From contig JBGDCZ010000015.1 of NCBI GenBank assembly GCA_048493715.1, positions 1 through 63,007 on the forward strand: a stretch of DNA of 63,007 bases, written 5' to 3'. The notes beneath the pieces are model-generated. The model did not search any database. It worked only from the letters and a program-made list of their open reading frames with translations, and had not been told where the DNA came from. The position numbers were made by a program, and so were the translations under genes. Of this stretch, positions 16,491 to 26,556 are shown piece by piece. Every line of letters starts with the position of its first letter. The stretch's first letter is position 1. The stretch is from Arsenophonus sp048493715. Lineage in GTDB: Bacteria > Pseudomonadota > Gammaproteobacteria > Enterobacterales > Enterobacteriaceae.

Positions 16491-17249
16491 TATTGAAAAA
16501 TAAAGATATTTTCTAATTTTGTCATCAGCTCTGGTTAACATGTTTGTGCATTAAAAAACTAGTCATATGACTGGTTTTGTTTTCCCTGGTGTGGGCCAAA
16601 GCTGCATGTAGATAATAAATAGTAAAAATAGATAACAATAGTTAATAGTGGTCTTAACGAATACATTATTTATCATAAGTTAAATACTGTTAATTACCTA
16701 ATTTGTGGTATTGCTTGATTAGCTAAACTATGGTCTTAGATTAAGAGTGAATGAAATATTTTTACTTGTAAAACAGATATTAACGACGATTTTGACTCAA
16801 CATTATACTTTTCTTTTATGAGTGAAATTGTGTTCTTAATTGAGTGTTATGTCACATTTCTAAGCTCTGCAATGTTTTTTCAGGAATAGCTAGAGCCAAT
16901 AAAACTGCTATTTCAATTTGACATTTTGTTAATTCTGGGAAAACCTTCTTATAAATTTCTAATTGTGATCGGTGAGAGCTTTCATGCTTTCACCTCGTTA
17001 AAAACTTTACATACTTGTATAATAGTAATAAACTTTTTCATAGCCTTGATCAGGTTTAGGGTTAGCTGGCTGTTGGTGGTGGTACGGTACACCTTCATTC
17101 AGTGACTGTTTTGCAAAAAAACACACTCACTATTCAATGTAACTCACTGATCTATAGTGAGTGTAAGTTCGTGTTTTGTCGTGTAAATGCGTATATAAAA
17201 TGAACTATATTTTTTTAATCATTTGATAAATAAGTACTTTATTTTTCAA
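16491..17249. other. AT-rich region with faint coding remnants
   Basis: No intact gene. On minus, about 16855-16975 reads SQLEIYKKVFPELTKCQIEI and AVLLALAIPEKTLQSL, which has the look of a decayed LuxR-type helix-turn-helix. Just upstream (17003-17130) LNEGVPYHHQQPANPKPDQG then YEKVYYYYTSM could be the end of another small protein. Neither has a complete start or frame. Confidence 0.3.
17142..17162. promoter_or_regulatory. Operator-like inverted repeat
   Basis: ACTCACT and AGTGAGT form a perfect 7-bp inverted repeat around a 7-nt spacer, and a related CACTCACTAT lies 20 bp to the left. The geometry fits a dimeric repressor site, possibly from the lost phage regulators. No intact gene is beside it. 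Confidence 0.4.
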
Positions 17250-18448
17250 CTATTTGTCACTATAGATGATAGTTTTTTTCGGCTGATTAAATTGCTGATA
17301 TAAAGCCCACACGGTTAATAAATCAATTATGACTAAAAGCTACTAAGGTAGCGCCGGTAAATTCCACTGGTGCCCGATATCATATAGTCAGCCATCACCT
17401 ATACAACCTATTGTACCCCTAAAGCGTGGCCTAATCGGCTAAACCCCATATAATTACCGTGAGCATGAGGAGCTGCCAGTGAAGTGCTTAATATTTCACG
17501 TGCCGGTTCAGCGGTAATGGTACTTAAATAAAATAGGCTTATCAGGGCGAAAAGTAGTGCTAGTGAATGGGTAAAGCCAATCCGAAATATATCCAGGCTC
17601 ATAAGAAGTAAACCAGCCATTAGCCGTTGCTCGAGGCGAAAACGTTTTTCACTCCAATGGGCGATTGGGTAAAGTAAGGTTAAAAAGATAATCGCTTCAA
17701 TAGCATACATCCATTTGATGGCGGTAGGTGAACCAGCTATTTCATTAACCACGATAGGGAACAGTAACATAACTTGCACATACAAAATAAAATAACCAGT
17801 AAGAGTAAGAACGTATTTTAAAAAATGCTGATCGCGAAAAACTTTGCCCATGCCGGCACGAATTGATGTCCGGCTAGTTGAAATTCGATATGCGGGTAAA
17901 AACCAGGCATTTGAAATTGCTGCGTGAAAATTATTGTACCCGCCCAACAAAAAAACTGAAAATCATATATTAAAAGCCAGCCGCCGAGTAGGGCACCAAT
18001 AACAGCGCCGGCACTATCTTTCATCAATAATAATGAATAAAAACGACCTCGTTCGTGAGGTTTGGTCAGTTTAATGACTAAAGCCGTACGAGGTGGATCA
18101 AATAAAATACCACCTAAGGCTGATAGTATGCAGGATAACCATAAAACCCAGGCTACACTAGCCATTGCCATTAAGACAAAACCGCTATCACGTAACAACA
18201 TACTTAGTATTATCATTGGCTTAGTGCCAAAACGATCAGCTATTGCACCGCCGAAAATACCTAAACCTTGTTGAAATATTTGTCTAAGGCCAAGGGCAAA
18301 ACCAACCACCAGTCCTGGCCAATCTAGTTGTTCCACAAAATGAATGGATATCAGCGGAAATACGACAAAAAAGCCTAATACGACTAATATATTATCGAAT
18401 AATAGAAAATATTTACCGAGGTTACGGGTTTGTGTTACAGGGCGACAT
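17250..18448 (-). pseudogene. mdtH: Multidrug MFS transporter MdtH, broken
   Basis: A full-length homologue of E. coli MdtH (12 membrane segments) can be followed from about 18448 to 17250. Matching blocks are NLGKYFLLFDNILVVLGFF, GLGIFGGAIADRFGTKPMII, LFDPPRTALVIKL and SAGAVIGALLGGWLL. After a frameshift near 17940 come YVLTLTGYFILYVQVMLLFP, KWMYAIEAIIFLTLLYPIAH and GNYMGFSRLG. The end contains TGG-to-stop changes (GDG*LYD, where E. coli has GGGWLFD) and further stops. Convergent/divergent placement beside rimJ is as in E. coli. Confidence 0.92.
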
Positions 18449-18571
18449 TAAGCACCATTTGTATCGTATAGTGATATTATGTAAATATAATACTAGTAGA
18501 TTAGATATACTTATATTTTAAAAATAAAATATCTTTTTATATTCAGCAAAAATATCATGGAGTTAGCCGCG

Positions 18572-18820
18572 ATGTTTGGATATCGAACCAGAGAGCCTGC
18601 ATGTTACTTTATGACTGATCGGTTGAAGCCACGGTTAGACTGTGAAACTGATGCTTACCGTTTGGCTGATTACTATTGTCACCACAAAGATTTTTTAAAG
18701 CCTTGGGAACCTGTTCGTGATAGCAGTTATTATCAGCCTGTGGCCTGGAGTAAATGTTTGCATATTATGGTAGAAATGCATCGTCGCAAAAGTGCTTTTC
18801 ATTATTCTTTTGTTAGCTAA
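18572..18820 (+). pseudogene. rimJ: RimJ N-terminal half (separated from its C-terminal half by an inversion)
   Basis: RimJ acetylates ribosomal protein S5. The ATG at 18572 begins MFGYRTREPACYFMTDRLKP, then DAYRLADYYCHHKDFLKPWE and PVRDSSYYQPVAWSKCLHIM, clear RimJ sequence up to SAFHYSF. There the homology ends and a stop follows. The missing C-terminal half is at 21342-21693 on the opposite strand. The position beside mdtH is the E. coli one. Confidence 0.9.
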
Positions 18821-18920
18821 AAGTTAGCTTGCCAAATCAATTTTGCGTTGAAAAAGCGCTTTAACACTTTTTCACAATGACACACTAGTTTTGCAATCAA
18901 CTTATTTGCTGTTTGGTTGA

Positions 18921-20456
18921 CTAAATAGCCCGTTGAGAGAAATCGCGCACACGAAAACCAAAAACAAATAACGCGGTAAAATAACTGATTGCACCAGCAA
19001 AAACGACCAATAATAAGCGCATGATGCGCATCAACATATTGCCTTGCTCCCACGCTGGCATAATATTTAATAACAGTAATAATACCGCTATCATAAAAAT
19101 TAACGCCGCGTTTAATTTGACCAGAAATTTTCCCCAGCCAGCTAACGGAATAAAAATCGCCTGACGGCGTAACTGCCAATAAAGCATCAAGGCATTAAAA
19201 CATGCCGCTAAGCCAATAGATAAAGCCAATCCGACATGTTTTAGCGGGCCAATAAAGGCAAGATTCATTAATTGTGTCAAAATTAAAGTAATAATTGCGA
19301 TTTTGACCGGCGTTTTAATATCTTGTCGCGAATAGAAGCCAGACGCTAATACCTTAACGACAATTAACCCCATTAAGCCAACACAATAGGCAATTAAAGC
19401 ACGCTGGGTCATTACTGCATCATAAGCGGTAAAGTTGCCATACTGAAAAAGTGAAACTGTCAACGGTTGAGCTAAAATAGCTAACGCGCTGGCGCAAGGT
19501 AGTGCTAATAAAAAGCAAAGTCGTAACCCCCAGTCCATTAACCGCTGGTATTCTTTATGATCACCCGTTGAAAAACTTTTTGCCAGAGAAGGTAATAAGA
19601 TAGTGCCCAATGCCACACCTAACACGCCGGTAGGAAGCTCCATTAATCGATCGGCATAATACATCCATGAAACAGAGCCTGATTGTAAAAACGAAGCAAA
19701 AATAGTATTAATAATTAACGAAATTTGACTCACTGAAACACCAATAATCGCTGGCCCCATTAACTTTATTACTCGCCATACTCCACTATCACGAAAAGAA
19801 ATACGCGGCAAAACTAACATGCCAATTTTGTGCAAATAAGGTAATTGATATAGCAATTGTAAAATGCCGCCCGCTAAAACCCCCCAGGCTAATGCTATGA
19901 TAGGTGGTTGACAATAAGGCGCTAATAACAGTACTGACATAATCATACTGATATTAAATAAAGTGGGAGCAAAGGCTGGAACAGAGAAACAGTTCCAGGT
20001 ATTTAGAATAGCACCAGCTAACGAGACTAAAGAGATCAACAAAATATAAGGAAAAGTTATTCTTAATAAGCGAACGGTTAAATCAAATTTATCCGCTATA
20101 TCAGTAAAACCGGGGGCGGTAATATAAATAATCCAAGGCGCGGCTAATATCCCCGCCAATGTAACAATCGCCAAAATTAATGTCAATAAACCGGCAACAT
20201 AAGCAATAAAAGTGTGATTGGCCTCATCACCTTGCTGATTTTTATATTCGGCTAATATAGGCACAAAGGCTTGGGAAAAGGCGCCTTCAGCAAAGATGCG
20301 GCGTAAAAGATTCGGCAAGCGAAAAGCAACAAAAAAAGCGTCTGTCGCCGCACCAGCCCCAAAAAAACGCGCGATAATGGCGTCACGAATAAACCCCAAT
20401 ACGCGGGAAAACATAGTCATAAAGCTTATCGCTGCTAACGATTTTAGTAGATTCAT
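18921..20456 (-). CDS. murJ: Lipid II flippase MurJ
   Basis: MurJ moves lipid II across the inner membrane for peptidoglycan synthesis and is essential. The 511-residue product equals the E. coli length. It begins MNLLKSLAAISFMTMFSRVL and keeps the charged cavity residues R18, R24, D39 and R52, with LPNLLRRIFAEGAFSQAFVP. About 14 hydrophobic segments follow. The frame is intact. In E. coli murJ follows rimJ-yceH-mviM on one strand. Here it lies inside the segment inverted relative to the rimJ N-terminal half. Confidence 0.96.
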   Translation of the reverse strand: MNLLKSLAAISFMTMFSRVLGFIRDAIIARFFGAGAATDAFFVAFRLPNLLRRIFAEGAFSQAFVPILAEYKNQQGDEANHTFIAYVAGLLTLILAIVTLAGILAAPWIIYITAPGFTDIADKFDLTVRLLRITFPYILLISLVSLAGAILNTWNCFSVPAFAPTLFNISMIMSVLLLAPYCQPPIIALAWGVLAGGILQLLYQLPYLHKIGMLVLPRISFRDSGVWRVIKLMGPAIIGVSVSQISLIINTIFASFLQSGSVSWMYYADRLMELPTGVLGVALGTILLPSLAKSFSTGDHKEYQRLMDWGLRLCFLLALPCASALAILAQPLTVSLFQYGNFTAYDAVMTQRALIAYCVGLMGLIVVKVLASGFYSRQDIKTPVKIAIITLILTQLMNLAFIGPLKHVGLALSIGLAACFNALMLYWQLRRQAIFIPLAGWGKFLVKLNAALIFMIAVLLLLLNIMPAWEQGNMLMRIMRLLLVVFAGAISYFTALFVFGFRVRDFSQRAI

Positions 20457-20625
20457 TCAATATCTTTATTAATGGTGTCCATAATAGATTGATAAAGTGT
20501 ATCAGCGACTTGTAGGCATGACCATGAATTAGAATAACTTTTTTACCAAGGCAAAGTATAAGCGCTATTACACACATCTTCCCGTCATATTTTAATTATC
20601 CTTTAGGCGAAGTTAGTCTGGTAAA

Positions 20626-21216
20626 TTACGCACTCAGGTTTTCGACTAAATCCCTTGACAACCTGTATTTATCATCCGCTTTGCACATTGAATCGGATAT
20701 ATGCCAGTATTTAAGGGTATGAGGTTTACTAAAGCCCAAAATATCACAAATTATAATCATATTATCAAAATCATTTTTACTACCAACAAACACATCAGGA
20801 AATCCTTTTAGCATTTCACTGGTTTTATCAAACTCTATTTCTGATGCATTTGCCTTAAAAAACATTTGCTTAGTAAGATGGCCTCAATAATATCAACTTG
20901 ATCCTTACTTAAAACAAAAAAATGTTCTTTAGTTGGGTTGACTTTTGCATAATAGCAATTATCTACATGTTTTAATATTTCATCCCAACATTCGCCTTTT
21001 CTGCTTTCAAACAGCACTTTTTTTTCATATGGATTTTGCTGGTACAAACATTTCATTATTTTTTATGATAATATCATTTAAGTGAGTCTTTACCTTACTG
21101 TTTAACATTTCTGCCAGAATATTACCGTTATTAATGTCTAAACGCCGAAAAAACAAACCTTTATTATTACTAATTTTAGCTAACATAGGTTGTTGATTCG
21201 TTAATTGTTTTGTCAT
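20626..21216 (-). pseudogene. Unknown protein of about 195 aa with two frameshifts
   Basis: Three overlapping frames join into one protein. MTKQLTNQQPMLAKISNNKG starts at 21216. After a shift near 21030 comes VLFESRKGECWDEILKHVDN, CYYAKVNPTKEHFFVLSKDQ and VDIIEAILLSKC. After a second shift in a T-run near 20860 come FKANASEIEFDKTSEMLKGF, PDVFVGSKNDFDNMIIICDI and RLSRDLVENLSA. It is soluble and I do not recognise the family. It occupies the place between rimJ and murJ where E. coli has yceH and mviM, but resembles neither. Confidence 0.6.
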
Positions 21217-21341
21217 AATAATGTCTCAAATAAAAAAATGAACAGCTGGTTATTAACCAGCAAAATTTAATATATTAAAAAAGTTTAAATCTTTTGATCG
21301 TAGCACACTAGAACTAGATATTTCATTTATAATTTAAAAAA

Positions 21342-21693
21342 TTAACCTCGATTATTTTTTGTGATCAATGAAATCAAAATATGATCTTGCCACTCACCAT
21401 TAATTTGCAAATAAGTTTTAGCGTATCCCTCTGGTTTAAAACCTATTTTTTCAAAAAATTACCGCTACGATGGTTATGGGGCACATAATTTGTCATAATT
21501 CTATACATCTGCTGCTGGTATTGCATAAAATGAATAGTCGGGATTAATGCTTCATACATTAACCCTTTCCCCTGCCACATTTCACTCATTGAGTAACCTA
21601 GATAGCAAGCTTGAAAAGCCCCCTATGATAATATTTGCTAAAATTGATCACCCCGATAACTTCAGTCTCATGCTTATTTTATGAGGGCAAATG
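21342..21693 (-). pseudogene. rimJ: RimJ C-terminal half, displaced and inverted
   Basis: On minus the sequence reads HETEVIGVINFSKYYHRG, then (after a lost G) ACYLGYSMSEMWQGKGLMYE, MQYQQQMYRIMTNYVPHNHR and SGNFLKK, then (after a lost A) GFKPEGYAKTYLQINGEWQD. This is the acetyl-CoA-binding half of RimJ, including the QGKG motif. It continues exactly where the fragment at 18572-18820 stops, on the other strand. Two frameshifts accumulated after the split. Confidence 0.9.
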
Positions 21694-21713
21694 GGATTGA
21701 AAGCTACATGAAT

Positions 21714-21790
21714 TGGTGCGTCCGAGTGGACTTGAACCACCGACCCCCACCATGTCAAGGTGGTGCTCTAACCAACTGAGCTACGGACGC
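21714..21790 (-). tRNA. tRNA-Val(GAC)
   Basis: The minus strand from 21790 gives a full 77-nt cloverleaf with 5' GCGTCCGTAGCTCAGTTGG, an anticodon stem CCACC/GGTGG around TTGACAT (anticodon GAC), a T loop GTTCAAGTC, and encoded CCA. The sequence is nearly identical to E. coli valV/valW, which also stand next to mdtK. Confidence 0.97.
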
Positions 21791-21960
21791 AATAAAAATT
21801 ATTATAGTGACAATGTGGAAACGAATATTAACGGGCAGTTTTAATTCTGGCAAGGGAAAAAATACAAATTGATGTCTAACTGCTCGTATTTAATGCTATT
21901 TAGAATAAAAACGCTGTTTTCATTTTTATTCCTTCTACTCTTACTCTTGTAAGCAGATGG

Positions 21961-23334
21961 TTATAGAGCTGAATTTCGTAAGACAAACTCATCAGGCTGA
22001 CGTTGAAACCATAATATGCGGCTGAATATCATAATAGCTGATGCGTTTAAGCCAATAATAAAACCGATCCAAAAACCTTTCGGTCCTAGATGTGGTACGA
22101 TCAAGTCAGTTAAACCTAGTAGATACCCACTTGGTAGGCCTAGTAACCAGTATGCGATGAAAGTGATAAAGAAGATAGACCGCGTATCTTTATAACCTCG
22201 TAATATACCAGCGCCGATCACTTGAATGGCATCGGAAATTTGATAGATAGCGGCAAATAACATTAACTGTGAAGCCAATAGTACCACTTCTGGATTTCGA
22301 TTATACATTAATGCGATCTGCTCTTTAAGTGACACTGTCACAATTGCAGTGCAACAAGCAATCGTTAGACCTACCATAATGCTAGTGTAGGCTGATACTT
22401 TGGCATTTGCCGTTGAGGCACTACCTAAATTATAACCAACACGAATAGTTGCTGCCATCCCAAGAGAAATCGGAAACATAAACATTAACGAACTAAAATT
22501 TAAAGCTACTTGATGTCCTGTGACAGCAATAATGCCTAATGGCGCGACCAGTAGGGCAACAATAGCAAAAAGTGTTACTTCGAAGAAATAGGCTAGACCA
22601 ATAGGTAAACCTAACACAAAAAGACGTTTAAGTAATACGAAGTCAGGTAAAGCAAATTGTTGATTAGCACGTATATCGCGTTGTGACGGTGTATGGCGGA
22701 CATACCAGCACATAACAAGGAACATAGCCCAATATACTGACGCAGTGGCTACACCACAACCTACACCACCAAGTGCTGGCACGCCGAAATGACCATAGAT
22801 AAAAATATAGTTGACTGGGATGTTGATAAATAAGCCGAGAAAACCAATAAACATCCCTGGTTTTGTTTTGGATAACCCATCACACTGACTGCGCAATACT
22901 TGATAAAAAAGATAGCCTGGTGTTCCCCACATAATTGCATGCAGAAAACGTACGGCTTTATTTGCCAGTTCATGATTAATATTAGGCATATTATTAATAA
23001 TATGGTTGCTATTATAAAGTATACCTATAACCAAAAGTGATAAAAAGAAAGCCAACCATAATCCTTGTTGTATATGATTACCGATAACTTGACGGCGGCC
23101 TGAACCATTTAATTGCGCTACAACGGGTGTTAAGGCCAGTAATAAACCGTGACCAAACAAAATAGCCGGTAACCAGATTGACGTTCCCACTGCAACGGCG
23201 GACATGTCGGTTTCACTGACTTTGCCCGCCATTACGGTATCAACAAATCCCATAGCAGTTTGAGAGAATTGGGCAAGAATAATTGGAATGCCTAATGATA
23301 ATAGGCTCTGTGCCTCTTTAAAATATTTATTCAC
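21961..23334 (-). CDS. mdtK: MATE-family multidrug/Na+ antiporter MdtK (NorM)
   Basis: Inner-membrane exporter using the sodium or proton gradient. The GTG at 23334 is chosen: it gives 457 residues as in E. coli, starts NKYFKEAQSLLSLGIPIILA and has an AAGG box upstream. An ATG at 23382 would add 16 unmatched residues. Key blocks are FVDTVMAGKVSETDMSAVAV, WLPAILFGHGLLLALTPVVA, QLNGSGRR, NIPVNYIFIYGHFG and GILRGYKDTRSIF. Twelve membrane segments, no damage. Divergent from ribE and followed by tRNA-Val, as in E. coli. It is the only intact drug exporter in the window. Confidence 0.95.
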   Translation of the reverse strand: MNKYFKEAQSLLSLGIPIILAQFSQTAMGFVDTVMAGKVSETDMSAVAVGTSIWLPAILFGHGLLLALTPVVAQLNGSGRRQVIGNHIQQGLWLAFFLSLLVIGILYNSNHIINNMPNINHELANKAVRFLHAIMWGTPGYLFYQVLRSQCDGLSKTKPGMFIGFLGLFINIPVNYIFIYGHFGVPALGGVGCGVATASVYWAMFLVMCWYVRHTPSQRDIRANQQFALPDFVLLKRLFVLGLPIGLAYFFEVTLFAIVALLVAPLGIIAVTGHQVALNFSSLMFMFPISLGMAATIRVGYNLGSASTANAKVSAYTSIMVGLTIACCTAIVTVSLKEQIALMYNRNPEVVLLASQLMLFAAIYQISDAIQVIGAGILRGYKDTRSIFFITFIAYWLLGLPSGYLLGLTDLIVPHLGPKGFWIGFIIGLNASAIMIFSRILWFQRQPDEFVLRNSAL

Positions 23335-23531
23335 GCACGATACCTTATTAAAAAATGAATATAAACCGGAAAAGTAATCCATCCCCTAAAATTTGCTTAT
23401 TGTATCGATTTGACAAAGCTATAGCTATAATATAGATAGAAAGCCGCCATATTTATTGTTTCTAGAGTGCTTATCTGTCATAACTGGCGTAGAATAAGGC
23501 TTAATCTTTTATTTAAGTTGGAACACAAAAT

Positions 23532-24146
23532 ATGTTTACAGGCATAGTAAAAGGAAAAGGAACAATAGTTGCTGTGGAAGATAGTGTTAATTTCCGTACT
23601 TATACCGTCCAATTCCCTAGCAAATTACTAGCTGGTTTAGAAAAAGGCGCTTCTGTTGCCAATAATGGATGTTGTTTATCTGTTACTCATATTGATGGTA
23701 ATAAAGTGAGTTTTGATTTAATGAAGGAGACTTTGCGACTGACAAACTTAGGCAGTTTAAAACCAGGTGATAGGGTAAATCTAGAAAGATCGGCAAAATA
23801 TGGTGATGAAATTGGGGGCCATATTATGTCGGGTCATATTATTACCACGGCAGAAATAGCCAAGATTTTTAAAGCCGAAAATAATATCCAAATTTGGTTT
23901 TATGTGCATAATAAACAATTAATGAAATATGTTCTGTATAAGGGCTTTATTGGTGTTGATGGCATTAGTTTAACGGTAGGTGATGTAGTCAATAATCGTT
24001 TTTGTGTGCATCTGATCTCGGAAACTATTGCGTGTACCACCATTGCCGAAAAGCGTCTCGGTGATAAGGTTAATATTGAAATTGATACTCATACTCAAGC
24101 AGTTGTTGATACTGTTGAACGGGTAATGTCTCAGAAGATATTGTGA
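23532..24146 (+). CDS. ribE: Riboflavin synthase alpha chain
   Basis: Joins two molecules of 6,7-dimethyl-8-ribityllumazine into riboflavin. The 204-residue product starts MFTGIVKGKGTIVAVEDS and contains two similar six-stranded barrels: residues 1-97 with NGCCLSVTHIDGNKVSFDLM, and 98-190 with GHIMSGHIITTAEIA and DGISLTVGDV. The C-terminal helix is SQKIL-like and slightly shorter than in E. coli (213). Divergent from mdtK, as in E. coli where it is called ribC or ribE. Confidence 0.96.
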   Translation: MFTGIVKGKGTIVAVEDSVNFRTYTVQFPSKLLAGLEKGASVANNGCCLSVTHIDGNKVSFDLMKETLRLTNLGSLKPGDRVNLERSAKYGDEIGGHIMSGHIITTAEIAKIFKAENNIQIWFYVHNKQLMKYVLYKGFIGVDGISLTVGDVVNNRFCVHLISETIACTTIAEKRLGDKVNIEIDTHTQAVVDTVERVMSQKIL

Positions 24147-24462
24147 CAAAGAGTGCTTGCAAAATAGTAGAATTATATTTTAGCTGAGTTTAGCTGTTGC
24201 TAACAGCAGAAACAGCATCCTATAAGCAGTTGGCTTAGCTATAGTTTTTTCTTATTAGGTAATAGGTTAACGTCAAAGCTAGTTAACTGTGTCTGACCTA
24301 GTTGTTGCTGGCGGAGCTATATTTGTAAATAAGATCTATCTAACTGCAAAAATAACTAGTAAAAATGAGTTGCCAGTATTGAGTGCGGTAATCATCTTAA
24401 ATAGCATAGCCTGCTCTCGACTGACAGCCCATTTTAAGCTCTCATTTTGTTAATAGCAGTTT
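24147..24462. other. Non-coding gap downstream of ribE
   Basis: No frame of interest on either strand. In E. coli the gene cfa lies between ribE and ydhC; no trace of it is recognisable here. Confidence 0.5.
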
Positions 24463-25050
24463 TTTAACCCAGAGTGCAGGCAGGTAGCTGTCTTAGCTGC
24501 TTGCAATTATGCTCACTGGTTTGCTGCTGAAGATCCCATCGGTTCTTTACTAAGAGACGGTGCTGTCTGTGTTATACTTATTAACCACTCAGGTATTTCC
24601 CTTATCCATAGTAAGACGATTCAAGCCTATGATTATACTCCATTAATATTTATGGATGATCATGTGGCATCCGCAAACAAATTGACCCGCTCTATATTTG
24701 CTAAACTTCCTAAAACAATTTTTAGTAGCTGTTATTAATTGTGTCGCGATTCTGGTAAAGATATTAATGGTATTCGCTATTTTCACATTTATGATCCGAT
24801 ATCGTGGGTTAGAGAAATCAGCACAAAAGTTCTTCAAGTAAGTAAAGATAAGATCTTAATAATATTTGATAAATATGGCAGTTTGGGGCCATCGCAAAAT
24901 TTTTTCGCCTTGATAGAATTGAATGAGGGTTTAGATCTTGTTACTAGTGATTTGATTATTCTTTTTGGATTTGGACCTGCAGCTACATCTATCTCTTTTC
25001 TATTGAGTTGTAGGGAAATTGCTCACTCGATTAATTTTATATCCGTTTAA
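24463..25050 (+). pseudogene. FabH-like 3-oxoacyl-ACP synthase III remnant (C-terminal two thirds)
   Basis: A single frame with one TAA (24736) reads QVAVLAACNYAHWFAAEDPI, GSLLRDGAVCVILINHSGIS, then YFHIYDPISWVREISTKVLQ and DKILIIFDKYGSLGPSQNFF, LITSDLIILFGFGP-like VTSDLIILFGFGPAATSISF. The pattern of a ...DGAVCVIL core, a K...I..D.YG..G.......EL domain and a final LI.FGFG.A.S matches thiolase-fold KAS III enzymes. The N terminus is missing and the Asn of the usual N-x-G-N motif is not seen. It stands where E. coli has cfa. Confidence 0.6.
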
Positions 25051-25267
25051 AATAATACCTTAACATAATGTTTTTAAAAATTAATCTAATGGCGCGTTTT
25101 ACACCTATCATCGCTCATATAGCCACTTGAACAATAAAATTCCAATGAAACTTTGACTGAAAAAGCAGCACTTAAAATGTTCTGTTAGTCGAAGTCAGAG
25201 ATCTGACAAACGATTGTTTAAAAATTTTTCTTACTGTTCGATGGATGGTGTTATGGCATTGGCTGAG

Positions 25268-26436
25268 TTATTTCTTTTTTGCGTCCAGTAACCTATTAGC
25301 ATGGGAACAATCGGTAGCAATCATAGCAGTGCTAGTAGCTAGCAAAGGGTTGGCAACTAAGCTAGAGCCTACCAGGCTTACGGTAAAACATAAACCCAGT
25401 TGGAGAGTATTTTGTAAAGCTGCGGCTTTACCACTGTCTTTAGGAAAGACACTTAATGCTTTTGACACAACAATAGGATAGCAAGCGCCATTCATCACTG
25501 TAATACAACAGAATGGCAGCAAGAGAGCCAATAAGTTAGTTTGCGAGTACAGGGCAAAGAGATAGATAACTAATATACTTAGTGCATAACCGATAAGAAT
25601 AATTGGCCACAGGATGTGGTTTTTTATTTTTGTTATCAAATAACACCCACCATAACCACCGAACATAAAAGCGATAGTTTGTGGTACATAACTGATCCCT
25701 ATATCCTGAGGATCATAACCCATTTTAGTTAAAATAAAGGGAGAACCAGTTAGCCAGGCAAAAAAACCGGCACTACAGGCGGCATAAATTAATACATTGC
25801 CGCTAAAAATAGTAGAACGTAGCAATGTGATAACTGTGATGGTCGATTTTATTTTGTCCGTTTTTGCAAAGCGATTTTTTTCCTGTAACAAAAGGGTAGC
25901 AAAAAAGTAATATTCTGATAACAGCTACAGCAAAAAATATAATTTGCCAGTTATCACCGGTAAATAGCCAAGCACCTAAAGCGGTGCTAAGGCGGGAGAA
26001 AGTGCAACTAAAGGCATGATGGTGGCAAATACTCGTTTAGCGTATTGACCGCTAAAACGATCGATCACCAGAGCTTGCCAAATTACCACAGTTGAACAAA
26101 CACCAAAACCTTGTATAAATCGTAAAATAAGTAATTGCGTGCCGTTAGTGCACAATGTCGCCAAACAGCTAATTAATGAACAGCGCAAGTCCAATTAATA
26201 AAACTGGTTTTCTGCCAATATGATCAGAAGGTGGTCCTCAACAAAGTTGAGCGAAGGCAAACCCACATAAAAAAAGGCTAAGACTTGCACTGATAATATT
26301 TGCTGAGGTGTTAAGTTGTTGCTGCATTACAAAAAGCAGGTAAATACATATCGATGGCCAAAAAGCCCAGCATACTTAAGCCAGCAAGATAAAACATAAA
26401 TGCAAAATTGCTTTGTTTAGCATTGTTTTTATTCAC
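25268..26436 (-). pseudogene. ydhC: Bcr/CflA-type drug exporter YdhC, broken
   Basis: From a GTG at 26436 the frame reads MFYLAGLSMLGFLAIDMYLP, then breaks. Later pieces are SANIISASLSLFLCGFAFAQ, LLILRFIQGFGVCSTVVIWQ, ALVIDRFSGQ, FATIMPLVALSPALAPL and FSGNVLIYAACSAGFFAWLT, GSPFILTKMGYDPQDIGISY, AAALQNTLQLGLCF. These follow E. coli YdhC from end to end. At least four interruptions exist. It lies between ydhB and ribE as in E. coli. Confidence 0.9.
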
Positions 26437-26556
26437 AGTAACATCAATAAATTAAAAAAGATTTAACATCATTATTTATTGTATAAGAGATGATTTTTTG
26501 TTGTGAAGCGTTAATATTTGTATATTAATATCAAATATTTTGAAAGGTGAATGGCT

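Noticed and set aside
16855..17130. Two small genes, one LuxR-like
   Set aside because: Frames lack convincing starts and are interrupted; kept only as a remark on the region.
20626..25050. All frameshifts as sequencing errors in homopolymers
   Set aside because: Long essential genes nearby (murJ, argS, aspS, mdtK) are free of them, and many pseudogenes also carry substitution stops; a few single homopolymer shifts may still be errors.
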